A DNA stretch of 55,253 nt from Syntrophorhabdaceae bacterium (GCA_028698615.1 JAQVWF010000005.1:1-55253), one strand, 5' to 3'; shown: positions 1 through 9,218, counted from the stretch's first letter. Notes: generated from the letters alone by a model not told the origin. Numbers and translations: made by a program.

Positions 1-1143
1 ATGAAGGTACTGGTATTGGGAGGAACGGGAGGTATGGGTCAGGGGGTTGCGAGGGACCTGATCAAGCAGGAGCGGATAGAGAACGTCATACTCGGTGACA
101 TCAATACCGACCCTGAAAGGGTACAGGAGAAACTCCGTGCCAGTGCGAAGGTGTCTCTTGTGAAGATCGATGTCAACGATCACGCCGGCATGGTCGGTGT
201 TATAAGAGGGAAGGATGTTGTCGTCAACTGCGCCGGGCCTTTCTACAAGACAGCCGTGGCGGTGGCGAAGGCCGCCGTGGAGGCGAAGGTCAACTATATC
301 GACATCTGCGATGACTACGAGGCTGCCCAGATCCTCTTTGCGTCCGATATAGATGCGGAGGCGAAGGCTGCGGGAATAACCGTCCTGACAGGGATGGGGT
401 CCGACCCGGGTACGAACAACGTCCTCGTCAAGTGGTATGCCGACAGACTGGACCGCGTCGATGAGATCTACCTGTACTGGGTGGTGAGCATCGCTGAACT
501 TGCCGGTGCGGCATGGGACCACAGCCTCCACATGGTCCTCGGGAAGATTCCCCAGTACATCGACGGCAAACTTGTGGAAGTGGACGGCGGCGGCGGTGAA
601 GAACTGGAACACTTCCTTGAACCGCTGGGCGAGTGTCTCATAAGCTATGTGGGCCATCCCCAGCCGATCACGATACCCCGCTACCTGAAAGGGGTGAAGA
701 CGGTTGTCATAAAAGGTGCCCTCATACCGGTGTGGGTGGACAAACTTATCAAGGAGCAGAAGGCGATGGGACTTCTCGCGGGCGAACCGGTGGATGTGAA
801 GGGAGGCAAGGTGGTGCCCTACGACCTGGCACTCAAGCTCTGGGATTCCATCCCGAAGGACAGGGATAACGGCCCCGCGGCGTCGGGTCTCAAGGTGATC
901 GTAAAGGGCGAACGGCAGGGAAAACAGGTGACCTATACGGCCGACATCGTCGGCAGGATGGCTCCCGGAACGGGTCTTCCCGCATCGATAGCGGCGCTCA
1001 TGATGGACGCCGGCGAGGTAACGGTGAAAGGTGTCGTTGCGCCGGAAGGCTGCATCGATCCCGACCGGTTCCTTGCTGAATTGCTCAAGAGGGGCGCACG
1101 CATTCACCAGACCGAGACGATCAAGTCCATGTTTACGCTGTAA
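1..1143 (+). CDS. saccharopine dehydrogenase-like NAD(P)-dependent reductase
   Basis: A 380-residue protein with an N-terminal Rossmann fold: the dinucleotide motif GGTGGMG is at residues 7-13, followed by the D-containing strand (LGDIN). The motif GSDPGTNN in the middle is the signature of the saccharopine dehydrogenase/homospermidine synthase-like superfamily; the same G-x-DPG-x-x-N pattern recurs in the carboxynorspermidine synthase at 16754. The family reduces imines formed between an amine and a carbonyl, or oxidises the reverse way. The exact substrate cannot be read from the sequence. It is the first gene seen of an operon with an aminotransferase (33 nt downstream) and a molybdenum hydroxylase, which suggests conversion of an amino-bearing substrate. 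The window begins exactly at the ATG, so its ribosome site and any upstream genes are not visible. The family call is firm; the reaction is unknown. Confidence 0.75.
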   Translation: MKVLVLGGTGGMGQGVARDLIKQERIENVILGDINTDPERVQEKLRASAKVSLVKIDVNDHAGMVGVIRGKDVVVNCAGPFYKTAVAVAKAAVEAKVNYIDICDDYEAAQILFASDIDAEAKAAGITVLTGMGSDPGTNNVLVKWYADRLDRVDEIYLYWVVSIAELAGAAWDHSLHMVLGKIPQYIDGKLVEVDGGGGEELEHFLEPLGECLISYVGHPQPITIPRYLKGVKTVVIKGALIPVWVDKLIKEQKAMGLLAGEPVDVKGGKVVPYDLALKLWDSIPKDRDNGPAASGLKVIVKGERQGKQVTYTADIVGRMAPGTGLPASIAALMMDAGEVTVKGVVAPEGCIDPDRFLAELLKRGARIHQTETIKSMFTL

Positions 1144-1175
1144 CCCGTCAAGGGTTCCAATTAAGGAGGGTTCAT

Positions 1176-2429
1176 ATGAAAGAGGTCCCGAAATTGAACA
1201 TAACGAGGAGCGTAGAGCTTTTCGAAGAGGCGAAGACCCTGGTTCCCGGCGGGGTGCTGGGGGCGAGAAAGCCCGGAGATTTCATCATGGGAGAATACCC
1301 CATTTTCCTCGACCACGGAAAAGGCTGTCGTCTTACCGATGTTGACGGGAACGAGTTTATCGATTTTCTCTGCGGCTATGGGCCGATCATCCTCGGTTAC
1401 AGGGAAGATGAGGTTGACGACGCGGTCATACGGCAGGTCAAGGATAAAGGGTTCTGCTTCAGTCTCACCCAACCTTATCAGAACGAGCTGGCAAAAAAGC
1501 TCAATAGACTTGTCCCGTCGGCGGAACTGAGCATTTTCCTCAAAACAGGTTCGGATGCCACAACGGCAGCCATCCGCATCGCCAGGGCCTACACGGGACG
1601 GGTAAAGGTCATTCGCTGCGGGTATCACGGTTGGCATGACTGGTGCGTGGAAATGAAGGGAGGCATCCCGGAAAAGTTCTATGAGGACGTCCACGAATTC
1701 CACTACAACGACCTCGATATGGTCGAGGACCTGATGAAGAAGCACGGAGACCAGACGGCGGCCATTATTATGACCCCTTTCGGCCATCCGCTTCACCAGA
1801 AGATGCAGCTGCCGAAACCCGGTTTTCTCGAAGGAGTGAGGAAGCTTGCGGACACCTATGGCGCGGTCCTCGTTTATGACGAAGTGCGCACGTGTTTCAG
1901 ACTCAGGATGGGCGGTGCGCAGGAGCTATATGGGGTCAAACCCGATCTTACGGTTCTGGGGAAGGGCATGGCGAACGGCTATGCGATAAGTGTTGTTACG
2001 GGGAAAACGGATGTCATGATGGCTGCGGCGTCGAAGCTTTTTATCTCATCCACGTTCTTTCCCAACAGCGAGGGCTACATCGCCGCCCTCAAGACCATCG
2101 AGATCATGGAACGCGAGAAGGTTCTCGACCAGATATGGGACAAAGGCGAGCGCATGATGAAGAGGATCCAGGGCATCATTGACAAATATGATAATACCGG
2201 GGCGGAACTGACAGGCGTGGCCCCCATGTTCCACGTGACTTTCACAAAGGGCGACCCCGGAACACAGAGAGACAGGCGGACCGATTTCTACACCCAGATG
2301 ATCCGCAGAGGCTTCTTCTTCACGCCCCATCACCATGCATATATCAGCTACAGGCATACGGAAGAGGATCTGGACCTGACGGTGCAGGCAATGGATGAAT
2401 CCATGGCCTACGTGAGCGAGAAATATTAA
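1176..2429 (+). CDS. class III aminotransferase (glutamate-1-semialdehyde aminomutase-like)
   Basis: A 417-residue PLP enzyme of fold type I. Visible family features are the N-terminal DVDGNEFIDF segment, TGSDATTAAIRIAR (residues 124-137, phosphate-binding), YDEVRT with the PLP-pyridine aspartate D235, and the Schiff-base lysine K263 in LGKGMANG. Length fits glutamate-1-semialdehyde 2,1-aminomutase and related omega-aminotransferases. It is unlikely to be housekeeping HemL because it sits inside a catabolic operon between a saccharopine dehydrogenase-like reductase and a molybdenum hydroxylase. The start is supported by AAGGAGGG six bases before the ATG at 1176. A transaminase or mutase acting on an amino substrate of the same pathway is the likely role (inference). 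Confidence 0.85.
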   Translation: MKEVPKLNITRSVELFEEAKTLVPGGVLGARKPGDFIMGEYPIFLDHGKGCRLTDVDGNEFIDFLCGYGPIILGYREDEVDDAVIRQVKDKGFCFSLTQPYQNELAKKLNRLVPSAELSIFLKTGSDATTAAIRIARAYTGRVKVIRCGYHGWHDWCVEMKGGIPEKFYEDVHEFHYNDLDMVEDLMKKHGDQTAAIIMTPFGHPLHQKMQLPKPGFLEGVRKLADTYGAVLVYDEVRTCFRLRMGGAQELYGVKPDLTVLGKGMANGYAISVVTGKTDVMMAAASKLFISSTFFPNSEGYIAALKTIEIMEREKVLDQIWDKGERMMKRIQGIIDKYDNTGAELTGVAPMFHVTFTKGDPGTQRDRRTDFYTQMIRRGFFFTPHHHAYISYRHTEEDLDLTVQAMDESMAYVSEKY

Positions 2430-2446
2430 AGGGTAGGGGGTAATGA

Positions 2447-4726
2447 ATGAAGGATGATCTCAATATCGTCGGAAAAAGGGTCGTGCGAAGCGATTCCCTT
2501 GCCAAGGTGACCGGCGAAGCGCGCTACACGGCCGACCTCAAGTTCCCCAACATGCTTGTGGCAAAGGTTTTAAGGAGCCCTTACCCACATGCGAAGATAC
2601 TCGGGATCGACGTCAGCAGGGCCTTGAAGGTGCCGGGTGTAAAGGCTGCCGTCAGCGGTTTCGATTCCTACGGGGTCAAATGGGGTGTCTTCCGGTACAC
2701 TCAGGACCATGCCATGCTCCACACCGACAAGGTGCGATACATCGGTGAGGATGTCGCCGCGGTGGCTGCCGTCGACGAGGAGACGGCGATGGAGGCACTC
2801 TCGTATATAAAGGTCGACTATGAACCTCTGCCTGCCGTCTTTGATCCCTTCGAATCGATGAAGGACGGCGCGCCGCAGATCCATGAAGAGCACAAGAACA
2901 ATATCAATATCCATATCCATATAGACGTCGGCGAGGTGGACAAGGCCATGGATAAGGCCTTTCTTGTCAGGGAAGACACCTTCAAGGCGGCCGGTGAGGC
3001 CTATGCGATGATGGAGCCCTACGCCGTCGTCGCATCTTTCATGAACGGATATCTCGATCTCTATATGCCGAACGCCGGGCCGCATGTTCGTGCGAAAGCT
3101 CTGTCGAATATGCTCAAATTGCCCCTCAACCGGGTCCGCATCCGTCACATCAATTCCGGAGGCGCGTTCGGAGGACGTTCAGAGGTGGCGCCAGGTGATC
3201 TCGTCGCATCGCTTCTGGCCATTAAATCCGGCCGGCCGGTCAAGCTTATTCTCTCCCGTGAAGAGAACGCCACGAGTTCGAGACAGGTCCACGACATCAT
3301 TGCCACCGTGAAAACGGGAATGAAGAAGGACGGCACGATCCTTGCCAAGGATTACAAGGTCATATATGACGGCGGAGCCTACAGTTCGACGGGGCCCATT
3401 GCCACGTCCATACCTTTTTACGTCTATGAAGAGTGCTACCGTTTCCCGAACGTCCGGTACAACGGTTACAGAGTGTTCACGAACAAAGGTATCCGCGGTA
3501 TGTACGGCTGCCACGGAAGGGCCTTTCTGGCCGGGAACGAAGCGCAGATGGACATCATGGCGAAGGAACTCGGCATCGACCCGGTGGATGTGCGGCTCAG
3601 GAACGGCCTGAGACCCGGCGAGGTGACGGCGACGAAGTCGAAGATCACGAGCTGCGGCCTGAAGGAAACGATAATGGCCGCCTCGGAGAAGACCAATTTC
3701 AAGAAGAGATGGGCGAAACCGTCGAAGCTCAAGGGCGTAGGTATGGGATGCGTCGCCATTATGTGCGGTTTTCCCATGGGGTTTCGGTCGGGTTCGTCAT
3801 GTTACGTCAAGATCAATGATGATGGTCAGGTAACACTGGTGACGGGACTTGTTGACAATGGCCAGGGAAATGAATCGATGGTGATCCAGGTCGCATCTGA
3901 GGTCCTTGGGGTGCCCATGAAAGACATCAATCTCGTGAACGCCGATACGGAGGTGACCAACCTTGACCCGGGTGCCTATTCACAGGCCGCCGCATTCGTG
4001 GGGGCCAATGCCGTAAGGGTTGCCTGTGAGAACGCGCGCAAACGGATCGTCGCCATAGCGGCCGAAAAACTCAAGCTAAAGGAAGCCGACATCGGCCTTA
4101 AGGACGGTGCCGCCTATTCGGTAAAGGACCCCGATAAGAAGATGCCCATATCATGGGTGGTTCGCGAGGCCTTCTTCAGGGGAGAGCCCATCGTTGCAAC
4201 GGGTTCCTTCTTTCCGAACATCGATTTTGAGAGGGAGTGGGTGACAAGGCCCTGGGGACAGATGGCGGGAACTTTTTCCTTTGGTACCTCCGTCGCCGAG
4301 GTAAAGATCGACGGGGACACGGGCAAGATCACCATGCCCCGCTTCACCTCCGCCCACGACTGCGGGCGGGCCATAAACCCCATGGCCGTCGAGGGCCAGA
4401 TGGAGGGTTCCATCCAGCAGGCGGGTGTGGCGGCCATCACCGAGGAAAATCTCTGGGACAAGGGGCACCTTCTCAATCCGAACCTTCTCGAATATAAGGT
4501 CCCCCTGGCCTGCGACATGCCCGATATCGACACCATCATCGTAAGCTCACAGGATCCCGCGGGGCCTTTTGGAGCGAAGGAAGGGGGTCTTACAGTGCGC
4601 ATGAACGCGTATAGCGCGGTTGCCTGCGCCGTAGCAAATGCCACGGGGGAACTGTTCAGTGAATTGCCGTTGACACCTGACAGAGTAATGAAGATGCTGG
4701 AAGGTCACAAGGGGGTGAAGAAATGA
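2447..4726 (+). CDS. xanthine oxidase-family large subunit, 4-hydroxybenzoyl-CoA reductase alpha-like
   Basis: A 759-residue molybdopterin-binding catalytic subunit. The early segment VTGEARYTADL, the GGAFGGRSE molybdopterin loop, and the C-terminal GPFGAKEGG with the catalytic glutamate of molybdenum hydroxylases are all present. It is followed by separate FAD and [2Fe-2S] subunits, overlapping the FAD gene by ATGA (4723-4726). The sizes 759/316/156 closely match the three subunits of 4-hydroxybenzoyl-CoA reductase. The FAD subunit carries the extra cysteine loop of that enzyme, which favours a reductive dehydroxylase over xanthine dehydrogenase or CO dehydrogenase (CoxL). The true substrate is uncertain because the upstream genes are an aminotransferase and a saccharopine-like reductase rather than CoA ligases. 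The Mo cofactor and a cytoplasmic location are inferred from the family. Confidence 0.85.
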   Translation: MKDDLNIVGKRVVRSDSLAKVTGEARYTADLKFPNMLVAKVLRSPYPHAKILGIDVSRALKVPGVKAAVSGFDSYGVKWGVFRYTQDHAMLHTDKVRYIGEDVAAVAAVDEETAMEALSYIKVDYEPLPAVFDPFESMKDGAPQIHEEHKNNINIHIHIDVGEVDKAMDKAFLVREDTFKAAGEAYAMMEPYAVVASFMNGYLDLYMPNAGPHVRAKALSNMLKLPLNRVRIRHINSGGAFGGRSEVAPGDLVASLLAIKSGRPVKLILSREENATSSRQVHDIIATVKTGMKKDGTILAKDYKVIYDGGAYSSTGPIATSIPFYVYEECYRFPNVRYNGYRVFTNKGIRGMYGCHGRAFLAGNEAQMDIMAKELGIDPVDVRLRNGLRPGEVTATKSKITSCGLKETIMAASEKTNFKKRWAKPSKLKGVGMGCVAIMCGFPMGFRSGSSCYVKINDDGQVTLVTGLVDNGQGNESMVIQVASEVLGVPMKDINLVNADTEVTNLDPGAYSQAAAFVGANAVRVACENARKRIVAIAAEKLKLKEADIGLKDGAAYSVKDPDKKMPISWVVREAFFRGEPIVATGSFFPNIDFEREWVTRPWGQMAGTFSFGTSVAEVKIDGDTGKITMPRFTSAHDCGRAINPMAVEGQMEGSIQQAGVAAITEENLWDKGHLLNPNLLEYKVPLACDMPDIDTIIVSSQDPAGPFGAKEGGLTVRMNAYSAVACAVANATGELFSELPLTPDRVMKMLEGHKGVKK

Positions 4727-5673
4727 TCCTGCCACAGTTTGAATACAAGAAAGCTCGGAGCGTGGCCGACGCGGTCGCCCTCTACAAGAAACAGAAAGGA
4801 AAGGCGCGTTACCTTGCAGGCGGAACGGACCTGATACCGCTCATCAAGCTCAGGTTGTTGACGCCGAGGGCAGTTATCGACATAAAAGGAATTGAGGACC
4901 TCAAGGCTGTTTCCTCCCGCGGCGGATCGCTCTCGGTGGGTGCCGGCGTTACACTCTTCGACCTTAAGAACAACCCCCTGACGGCGGGGTATTTTCCTGC
5001 GCTCCATGAATCGCTGGAGGCCACGGCCTGCGAAACACTCCAGATGCGCGGCACCCTGGGCGGGAATATTCTTCAGGACACACGGTGCCTGGAACACAAC
5101 CAGTCTCTCGAATGGCGCACGGCAAGAGGCTTCTGCGTCAAGACGGGAGGCAGGGAGTGCAATGTCGTCAAGGGAGCGAAGATGTGTTTTGCGAATTATT
5201 GCAGCGACAACGCCTCATCCCTGATCACCCTTTCGGCTCAGGTGAAGCTCGTTGGCCCAGGCGGTGACCGCACGGTGAAACTTGAAAACCTGTTCACTGG
5301 CGACGGCAGGATGCCTTTTGCCCTTGAGGATGGCGAGATCCTGACACACATACTTATCCCCATGAAGAAGACCAGGGGCGCCTATGAGAAATTGCGGGTC
5401 CGGGAATCCATGGATTATCCCCTCGTCGGTGTTGCCGTTTCGGTGATCGCCACAAGGGCCAGGGTTTGTGTGGGAGGCGTGGGTGCTGCCCCCCGGCTGT
5501 ATGTCCTCAAGGATATCACTGATGCGGCCTCCATCCGGGAATTGGCCGAAAAGGCGTCGGCTGATGCGAAGCCGGTGCCGAATGCTACGGTCTCGGCTCC
5601 TTACCGGAAGAAAATGGTGGGTGTCCTCTTAAAGCGGGCCGTCAAAAGAGCTCTCGAGGGGGGTAAACGATGA
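4723..5673 (+). CDS. FAD-binding subunit with HCR-type four-cysteine insertion
   Basis: A 316-residue FAD subunit of a molybdenum hydroxylase: AGGTDL (residues 32-37) and TLGGNI (111-116) are the usual FAD-contact motifs. Between them and the C-terminal domain lies an insertion with C122, C138, C146, C155 and a further C160. From memory, 4-hydroxybenzoyl-CoA reductase beta subunits bind an additional [4Fe-4S] cluster through four cysteines with this spacing. Ordinary CoxM/XdhB proteins lack it. The extra cluster is thought to let HCR pass low-potential electrons from ferredoxin to the substrate. The ORF overlaps its neighbours at both ends (ATGA junctions at 4723 and 5670), so translation of the three subunits is coupled. 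Confidence 0.85.
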   Translation: MILPQFEYKKARSVADAVALYKKQKGKARYLAGGTDLIPLIKLRLLTPRAVIDIKGIEDLKAVSSRGGSLSVGAGVTLFDLKNNPLTAGYFPALHESLEATACETLQMRGTLGGNILQDTRCLEHNQSLEWRTARGFCVKTGGRECNVVKGAKMCFANYCSDNASSLITLSAQVKLVGPGGDRTVKLENLFTGDGRMPFALEDGEILTHILIPMKKTRGAYEKLRVRESMDYPLVGVAVSVIATRARVCVGGVGAAPRLYVLKDITDAASIRELAEKASADAKPVPNATVSAPYRKKMVGVLLKRAVKRALEGGKR

Positions 5674-6140
5674 AGACCACGAAAGTCAATTTCACGATAA
5701 ATGATGAATCGGTCACCTTCGAGGTAAGACCCTACGAGACCCTTCTGGAAACCCTTCGCGAACGGCTCTCTCTTACGGGCGCAAAGGATGCCTGCGGCAT
5801 GGGTTCCTGCGGGGCCTGCACGGTCATAGTCAACGGGATACCCCTGAGGTCATGCCTCGTCCTGACCCCTGAGGTGGAAGGGGCGGATATCACGACGGTG
5901 GAAGGGCTGAGAAAGGACGGAAACCTCCACCCGCTGCAGGAGGCCTTCATGGAGAAAGGGGCGGTACAGTGCGGTTTCTGCACCTCCGGAATGATAATGA
6001 CCGCAAAGGCCCTCCTCGACAGGAACAGGAAGCCGACAAAGAAAGAGATCGTCACAACGATCTCCTCCAACATCTGCCGCTGCACAGGCTACAAGAAGAT
6101 CGTCGAAGCGGTGGCGGAGGCAGCGAAAAAGATGCCTTAA
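5670..6140 (+). CDS. [2Fe-2S] subunit of molybdenum hydroxylase (HcrC/CoxS-like)
   Basis: A 156-residue iron-sulfur subunit with both expected [2Fe-2S] clusters. The plant-ferredoxin type is ligated by C42, C47, C50 and C62 (CGMGSCGAC region). The C-terminal helical type is ligated by C101, C104 (CGFC), C136 and C138 (CRC). Length is typical. It starts within the end of the FAD gene (ATGA at 5670) and completes the three-subunit enzyme, carrying electrons between FAD and the molybdenum site. Confidence 0.92.
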   Translation: MKTTKVNFTINDESVTFEVRPYETLLETLRERLSLTGAKDACGMGSCGACTVIVNGIPLRSCLVLTPEVEGADITTVEGLRKDGNLHPLQEAFMEKGAVQCGFCTSGMIMTAKALLDRNRKPTKKEIVTTISSNICRCTGYKKIVEAVAEAAKKMP

Positions 6141-6197
6141 TGTATCTTTGACCTTTACTTTTCATTGTCTTATACTATGCAGGTTGGAGGTGCGAAA

Positions 6198-6491
6198 ATG
6201 AAGATCAAGGTCAAGGTCGATTCCAACCTGAGGATAAAGAATGTTTTTGAGCCTCCACTGGAAGTCGAGTTGGGGGAAGACGAGAATACGTTGAAGGACG
6301 TTCTCGGCAGGCTTTCCGAAAGGTATCCCTACCTGAGGTTCCTGGAGAAGGGAGAGATGGGCGACGACCTGCATCACCTGTACCTCAACGGGCAAAGCCA
6401 TTTCTCATTTTCCGAAGGGCTCAAGAGAGAGGTAACCGAAGGTGACACGGTCCGCGTGGAAGCTTATATGGATCCCCTGGCGGGAGGGTGA
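6198..6491 (+). CDS. MoaD/ThiS-like ubiquitin-fold sulfur carrier
   Basis: A 97-residue protein ending in PLAGG, the C-terminal diglycine that MoaD, ThiS and related ubiquitin-like carriers need for adenylation and thiocarboxylate formation. The ATG at 6198 is chosen over an upstream in-frame ATG (6165) because GGAGG lies at an ideal distance before it (6186-6190). It lies 57 nt after the molybdoenzyme subunits and probably shares their transcript, so a role in molybdopterin synthesis or cofactor sulfuration is plausible. A MoeB/ThiF-like activating enzyme lies at 12093 and is a candidate partner. A ThiS-type role cannot be excluded. Its stop is 3 nt from the stop of the convergent methyltransferase gene. 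Confidence 0.75.
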   Translation: MKIKVKVDSNLRIKNVFEPPLEVELGEDENTLKDVLGRLSERYPYLRFLEKGEMGDDLHHLYLNGQSHFSFSEGLKREVTEGDTVRVEAYMDPLAGG

Positions 6492-6494
6492 AGG

Positions 6495-7145
6495 TCACTC
6501 ACAGGTGTCGGATAACCGGATCTGTTTTTTCATGACTATCCACAATCCCCCCTCGGTAATTATCTCAACGCTTCCGGTCATGCTTTTTGTTTCAAGGTCT
6601 TTCTGTATCTCATCGACGGTGACTTCCTTCTTTCCCAGGAGATAGTTGAGTTCCCGCGAGCGGTTCGCCAGTGGGCGGATGACCGAAGGGGGTGTGTATT
6701 TGCCGAAACCGCCGCCTGCGAAGGCCGTCCCGCCGAATCTCAGGACGCGGAGGATTGCCTGGTGGTCGATCGTGAAGAGTGTTGGGAAGAACAAGGCCCC
6801 TCTGAAGATGAGAAGGTCAACGGTGTTGTCCCCGATGCCGGCAAGTTCCGGGGTTGTCGGGAGGACGCGGACCAACTTCTCCATGTCTCTTTTCCCCAGT
6901 TCTTCGGTATAGAACGCTTCCATGCCGGAGGGAAAAGAGGCAATGCAGAAGGAACTGCCTGTCCGCTGCCTGACGAGGTCATAGATAGCACCGCAAAAAG
7001 GCCCGACTTCAAGCACCGCTCCATCGCTGCGGCCATACACGTCGGCGATATGACGTGCAAGATAGGGATAAACAGGTTCCCAGAGAAGGTTTATTTCGCG
7101 GGCCCGGTCCAGCATGCATTCGAGTATATCAGAAAAACAGAGCAT
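6495..7145 (-). CDS. class I SAM-dependent methyltransferase-like protein
   Basis: A 216-residue protein. VLEVGPFCG resembles motif I of SAM-dependent methyltransferases, followed by a strand LLIFRGALFF and the late segment VLRFGGTAFAGG, consistent with the Rossmann methyltransferase core. The open frame runs further upstream, but those residues lie over the end of the preceding gene (stop at 7193-7195), so ATG at 7145 is preferred. No strong ribosome site is seen. It is the last gene of the MoxR-DUF58-transglutaminase series. The substrate is unknown. Confidence 0.6.
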   Translation of the reverse strand: MLCFSDILECMLDRAREINLLWEPVYPYLARHIADVYGRSDGAVLEVGPFCGAIYDLVRQRTGSSFCIASFPSGMEAFYTEELGKRDMEKLVRVLPTTPELAGIGDNTVDLLIFRGALFFPTLFTIDHQAILRVLRFGGTAFAGGGFGKYTPPSVIRPLANRSRELNYLLGKKEVTVDEIQKDLETKSMTGSVEIITEGGLWIVMKKQIRLSDTCE

Positions 7146-7192
7146 AGTCGAAGGGATGCGCGGAAGCGTGCGTCTCTTCGCCGACCAGGGTG

Positions 7193-9163
7193 TTACCCGG
7201 CAGCGGCGGCTGTGTCTGAGTTCTTCACCTTTACATCGATGCGCCCGGCGAGACGGTCCAATCTTTTCAGGTCGTCCGCCGTAAATCGCCTGTCCTCGTA
7301 ATAGATCTTCTCGAATTCCCGGACAAATTCCAGGCACTGTGTCCTGAGATCGTCATCGGCGATTCGCGAGACGAATTCTTCGAGACCTTCCGATGTCTTC
7401 TTTTCATACCCTGCCCCCTTGAGCTTCTTCAGAAAACGGTCGAGCACCGCCATTTCCCGCTGCTTCATCAAGGTGACGAGAAACCATGCGAGGACCATGA
7501 GACCGATGCCGGCCAGGATGAACGACGAGTATCGCAGAGCTTTCCTCGTGAAAGGGGGAAAGGAGAGAGATGGCTTTCTCAGTCCCGACATGATGCTTCT
7601 CGTGATGGAGACCTGCCTCTCGAGATTGTAGGTGAGCACTATTCCGTACCAGTAGTAATTGACCGTGTCCAGGAACATCCGGAGCTGAAGGAAGACCCCC
7701 ATGCCGGAGGTGGATGACAACTCCTCCCCTGCGGGTGTGGGGTCGAAGCGGACCCACCCCCTGCCGGCGATATGGGCTTCAACCCATACATGGGCATGTT
7801 TCTGGGGAACGAGGTAGTAGTTTCCCATCTCATTGTAGTAGCCGCCGCGGTACCCTCCGACAAGGCGCGAGGGGATATCATTTATACGCAGGAGGACGGC
7901 CATTGCCGATGCGAAATATTCACAATTGCCCGTGGGGGAATCGAAAAGAAAGGTCTCCAGGGGGTTCTTTGACACGGGGAGGCCCTTGAGGGAGTACCTG
8001 AACCTGTCGGGGCTGAAATGGCCGAGAACCCGTTTCGCCGTGGCTTCCTTGTCGCCCCTGACAGCAAGCCCTTTGGCGAGGGATATGACGAGCGGCGAAA
8101 GGTTTGCCGGAAGCTGGAGGTAGGTCTTCAGATCGACGGTCTCCTCGGGTATGACATTGGAGATGGTTGACAGGCTGGTATAGCGGACCCGCCTTTCTAT
8201 AAAGCCCGGCATGGTGAATGTAAGATCATCATTCTTTCTGACCCTTCTAAGACCGACATGGACGGGTTTATCGAGGGCGAAAAGGTAAGAGTTCCCATAC
8301 GGCTCGAGATAGATCGTCTGGCTTATCATCCTCCCGACGGGCCCCCGGGTCTTTGTCGGGATATAGGGGCCCTTGCGGGTGCCTTTCCACGAGGTTCCGT
8401 CGAAATGGTCGAGGGTGATGCCCCTCCAGTAAAGCGAGGACTCGTCGATCCGCTCCATGGTGGCCCTGAAGATGATCCTCTCATCTTCCTGGATATCGGA
8501 GACCTGTCCGAGCCTGACATTGTCCGTGAACCCGACCCGGGCCTTGTCGGGTCTGTTGAGAAAGGTGAGGATGGGGTAGCTGGTGCGCGGGAGTACGACG
8601 AACATCACAGCGGAGAGGGGAATGGCCAGAAGAGGTATCCAGAGGCACCTGGCGATCATCGTCCTCACGGTGCTGTTCGTGAGTTCCAGGCCGGGGTCCT
8701 GGGAATAGAAGGTGAGGAAGATGAGCGACAGGGAGAGGAGGATGAAGAAGACAAGAAGATAGGCGACAAAGGCCATCCCGAGGGTCATGAGGCCCAGACC
8801 GGCGAGGACGAAGAGGGCCAGTGCGTATATCTGCATGAAATCGCGGACCTCCTTGCGCTCCAGGAACTTTATCCCCATGAGGACAAAAAGGGCTTCCATG
8901 ATCTGTCCTATCAGGTCCTGCACATCGATGCGCAGGAAAAAGTACAGGATGACCGCCACCGATAAAACCGTCAGAAGCCATCGGGGAATGAAGATCTTCC
9001 TGAATTCGAGATAGGCCGAGAGGCCCATGGCCGCGAGAAGGACAAGGGGATAGGAAAACGCAATATGACCCGACACGGCGACGATGCAAAGCACCCCGGT
9101 AAGGTAGGTGAAGACGTCGACAACGGTCCGCACTTTCAGTTGCGTAAAACTGATTCCTATCAT
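7193..9163 (-). CDS. TgpA-type membrane transglutaminase-like protein (DUF3488/DUF4129)
   Basis: A 656-residue integral membrane protein. The first ~190 residues hold about six hydrophobic helices (DUF3488/TgpA N-terminal region). A large extracytoplasmic part follows with the transglutaminase-like catalytic triad C414 (TGNCEYF), H458 (HAHVWVE) and D474 (RFDP). A single transmembrane helix lies near residues 545-565 and a short cytoplasmic tail resembles DUF4129. This architecture, next to MoxR and DUF58 genes, is a widely conserved trio. The biological role is poorly known; the family is linked to cell-envelope or periplasmic protein modification. All three catalytic residues are retained. 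Confidence 0.88.
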   Translation of the reverse strand: MIGISFTQLKVRTVVDVFTYLTGVLCIVAVSGHIAFSYPLVLLAAMGLSAYLEFRKIFIPRWLLTVLSVAVILYFFLRIDVQDLIGQIMEALFVLMGIKFLERKEVRDFMQIYALALFVLAGLGLMTLGMAFVAYLLVFFILLSLSLIFLTFYSQDPGLELTNSTVRTMIARCLWIPLLAIPLSAVMFVVLPRTSYPILTFLNRPDKARVGFTDNVRLGQVSDIQEDERIIFRATMERIDESSLYWRGITLDHFDGTSWKGTRKGPYIPTKTRGPVGRMISQTIYLEPYGNSYLFALDKPVHVGLRRVRKNDDLTFTMPGFIERRVRYTSLSTISNVIPEETVDLKTYLQLPANLSPLVISLAKGLAVRGDKEATAKRVLGHFSPDRFRYSLKGLPVSKNPLETFLFDSPTGNCEYFASAMAVLLRINDIPSRLVGGYRGGYYNEMGNYYLVPQKHAHVWVEAHIAGRGWVRFDPTPAGEELSSTSGMGVFLQLRMFLDTVNYYWYGIVLTYNLERQVSITRSIMSGLRKPSLSFPPFTRKALRYSSFILAGIGLMVLAWFLVTLMKQREMAVLDRFLKKLKGAGYEKKTSEGLEEFVSRIADDDLRTQCLEFVREFEKIYYEDRRFTADDLKRLDRLAGRIDVKVKNSDTAAAAG

Positions 9164-9190
9164 TGGTCTTCAGGGACTCCGCGTCTTTTT

Positions 9191-9218
9191 CTATAACCCA
9201 TAACCTGTCACCCATCAC
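9191..9218 (+). repeat. tandem heptamer repeat, family A (four units)
   Basis: Four consecutive 7-mers, CTATAAC, CCATAAC, CTGTCAC and CCATCAC, fill the gap between the DUF58 and transglutaminase genes. The last unit overlaps the DUF58 stop codon. All fit a C-N-N-T-N-A-C pattern. Related 7-nt-period tracts lie at 11069, 23002, 52712 and 54183. Confidence 0.7.

Noticed and set aside
1176-2429. Naming the aminotransferase hemL
   Set aside because: Family motifs fit, but the operon is catabolic and contains no tetrapyrrole genes, so the specific function is unsupported.
7146-7337. Longer start of the methyltransferase
   Set aside because: The extra residues overlap the transglutaminase C-terminus and are arginine-rich shadow sequence.
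8258-8965. 235-codon plus-strand frame rich in E, G, D and R inside the transglutaminase gene
   Set aside because: Low-complexity translation of the antisense of transmembrane helices; the minus strand carries a clear catalytic triad protein.
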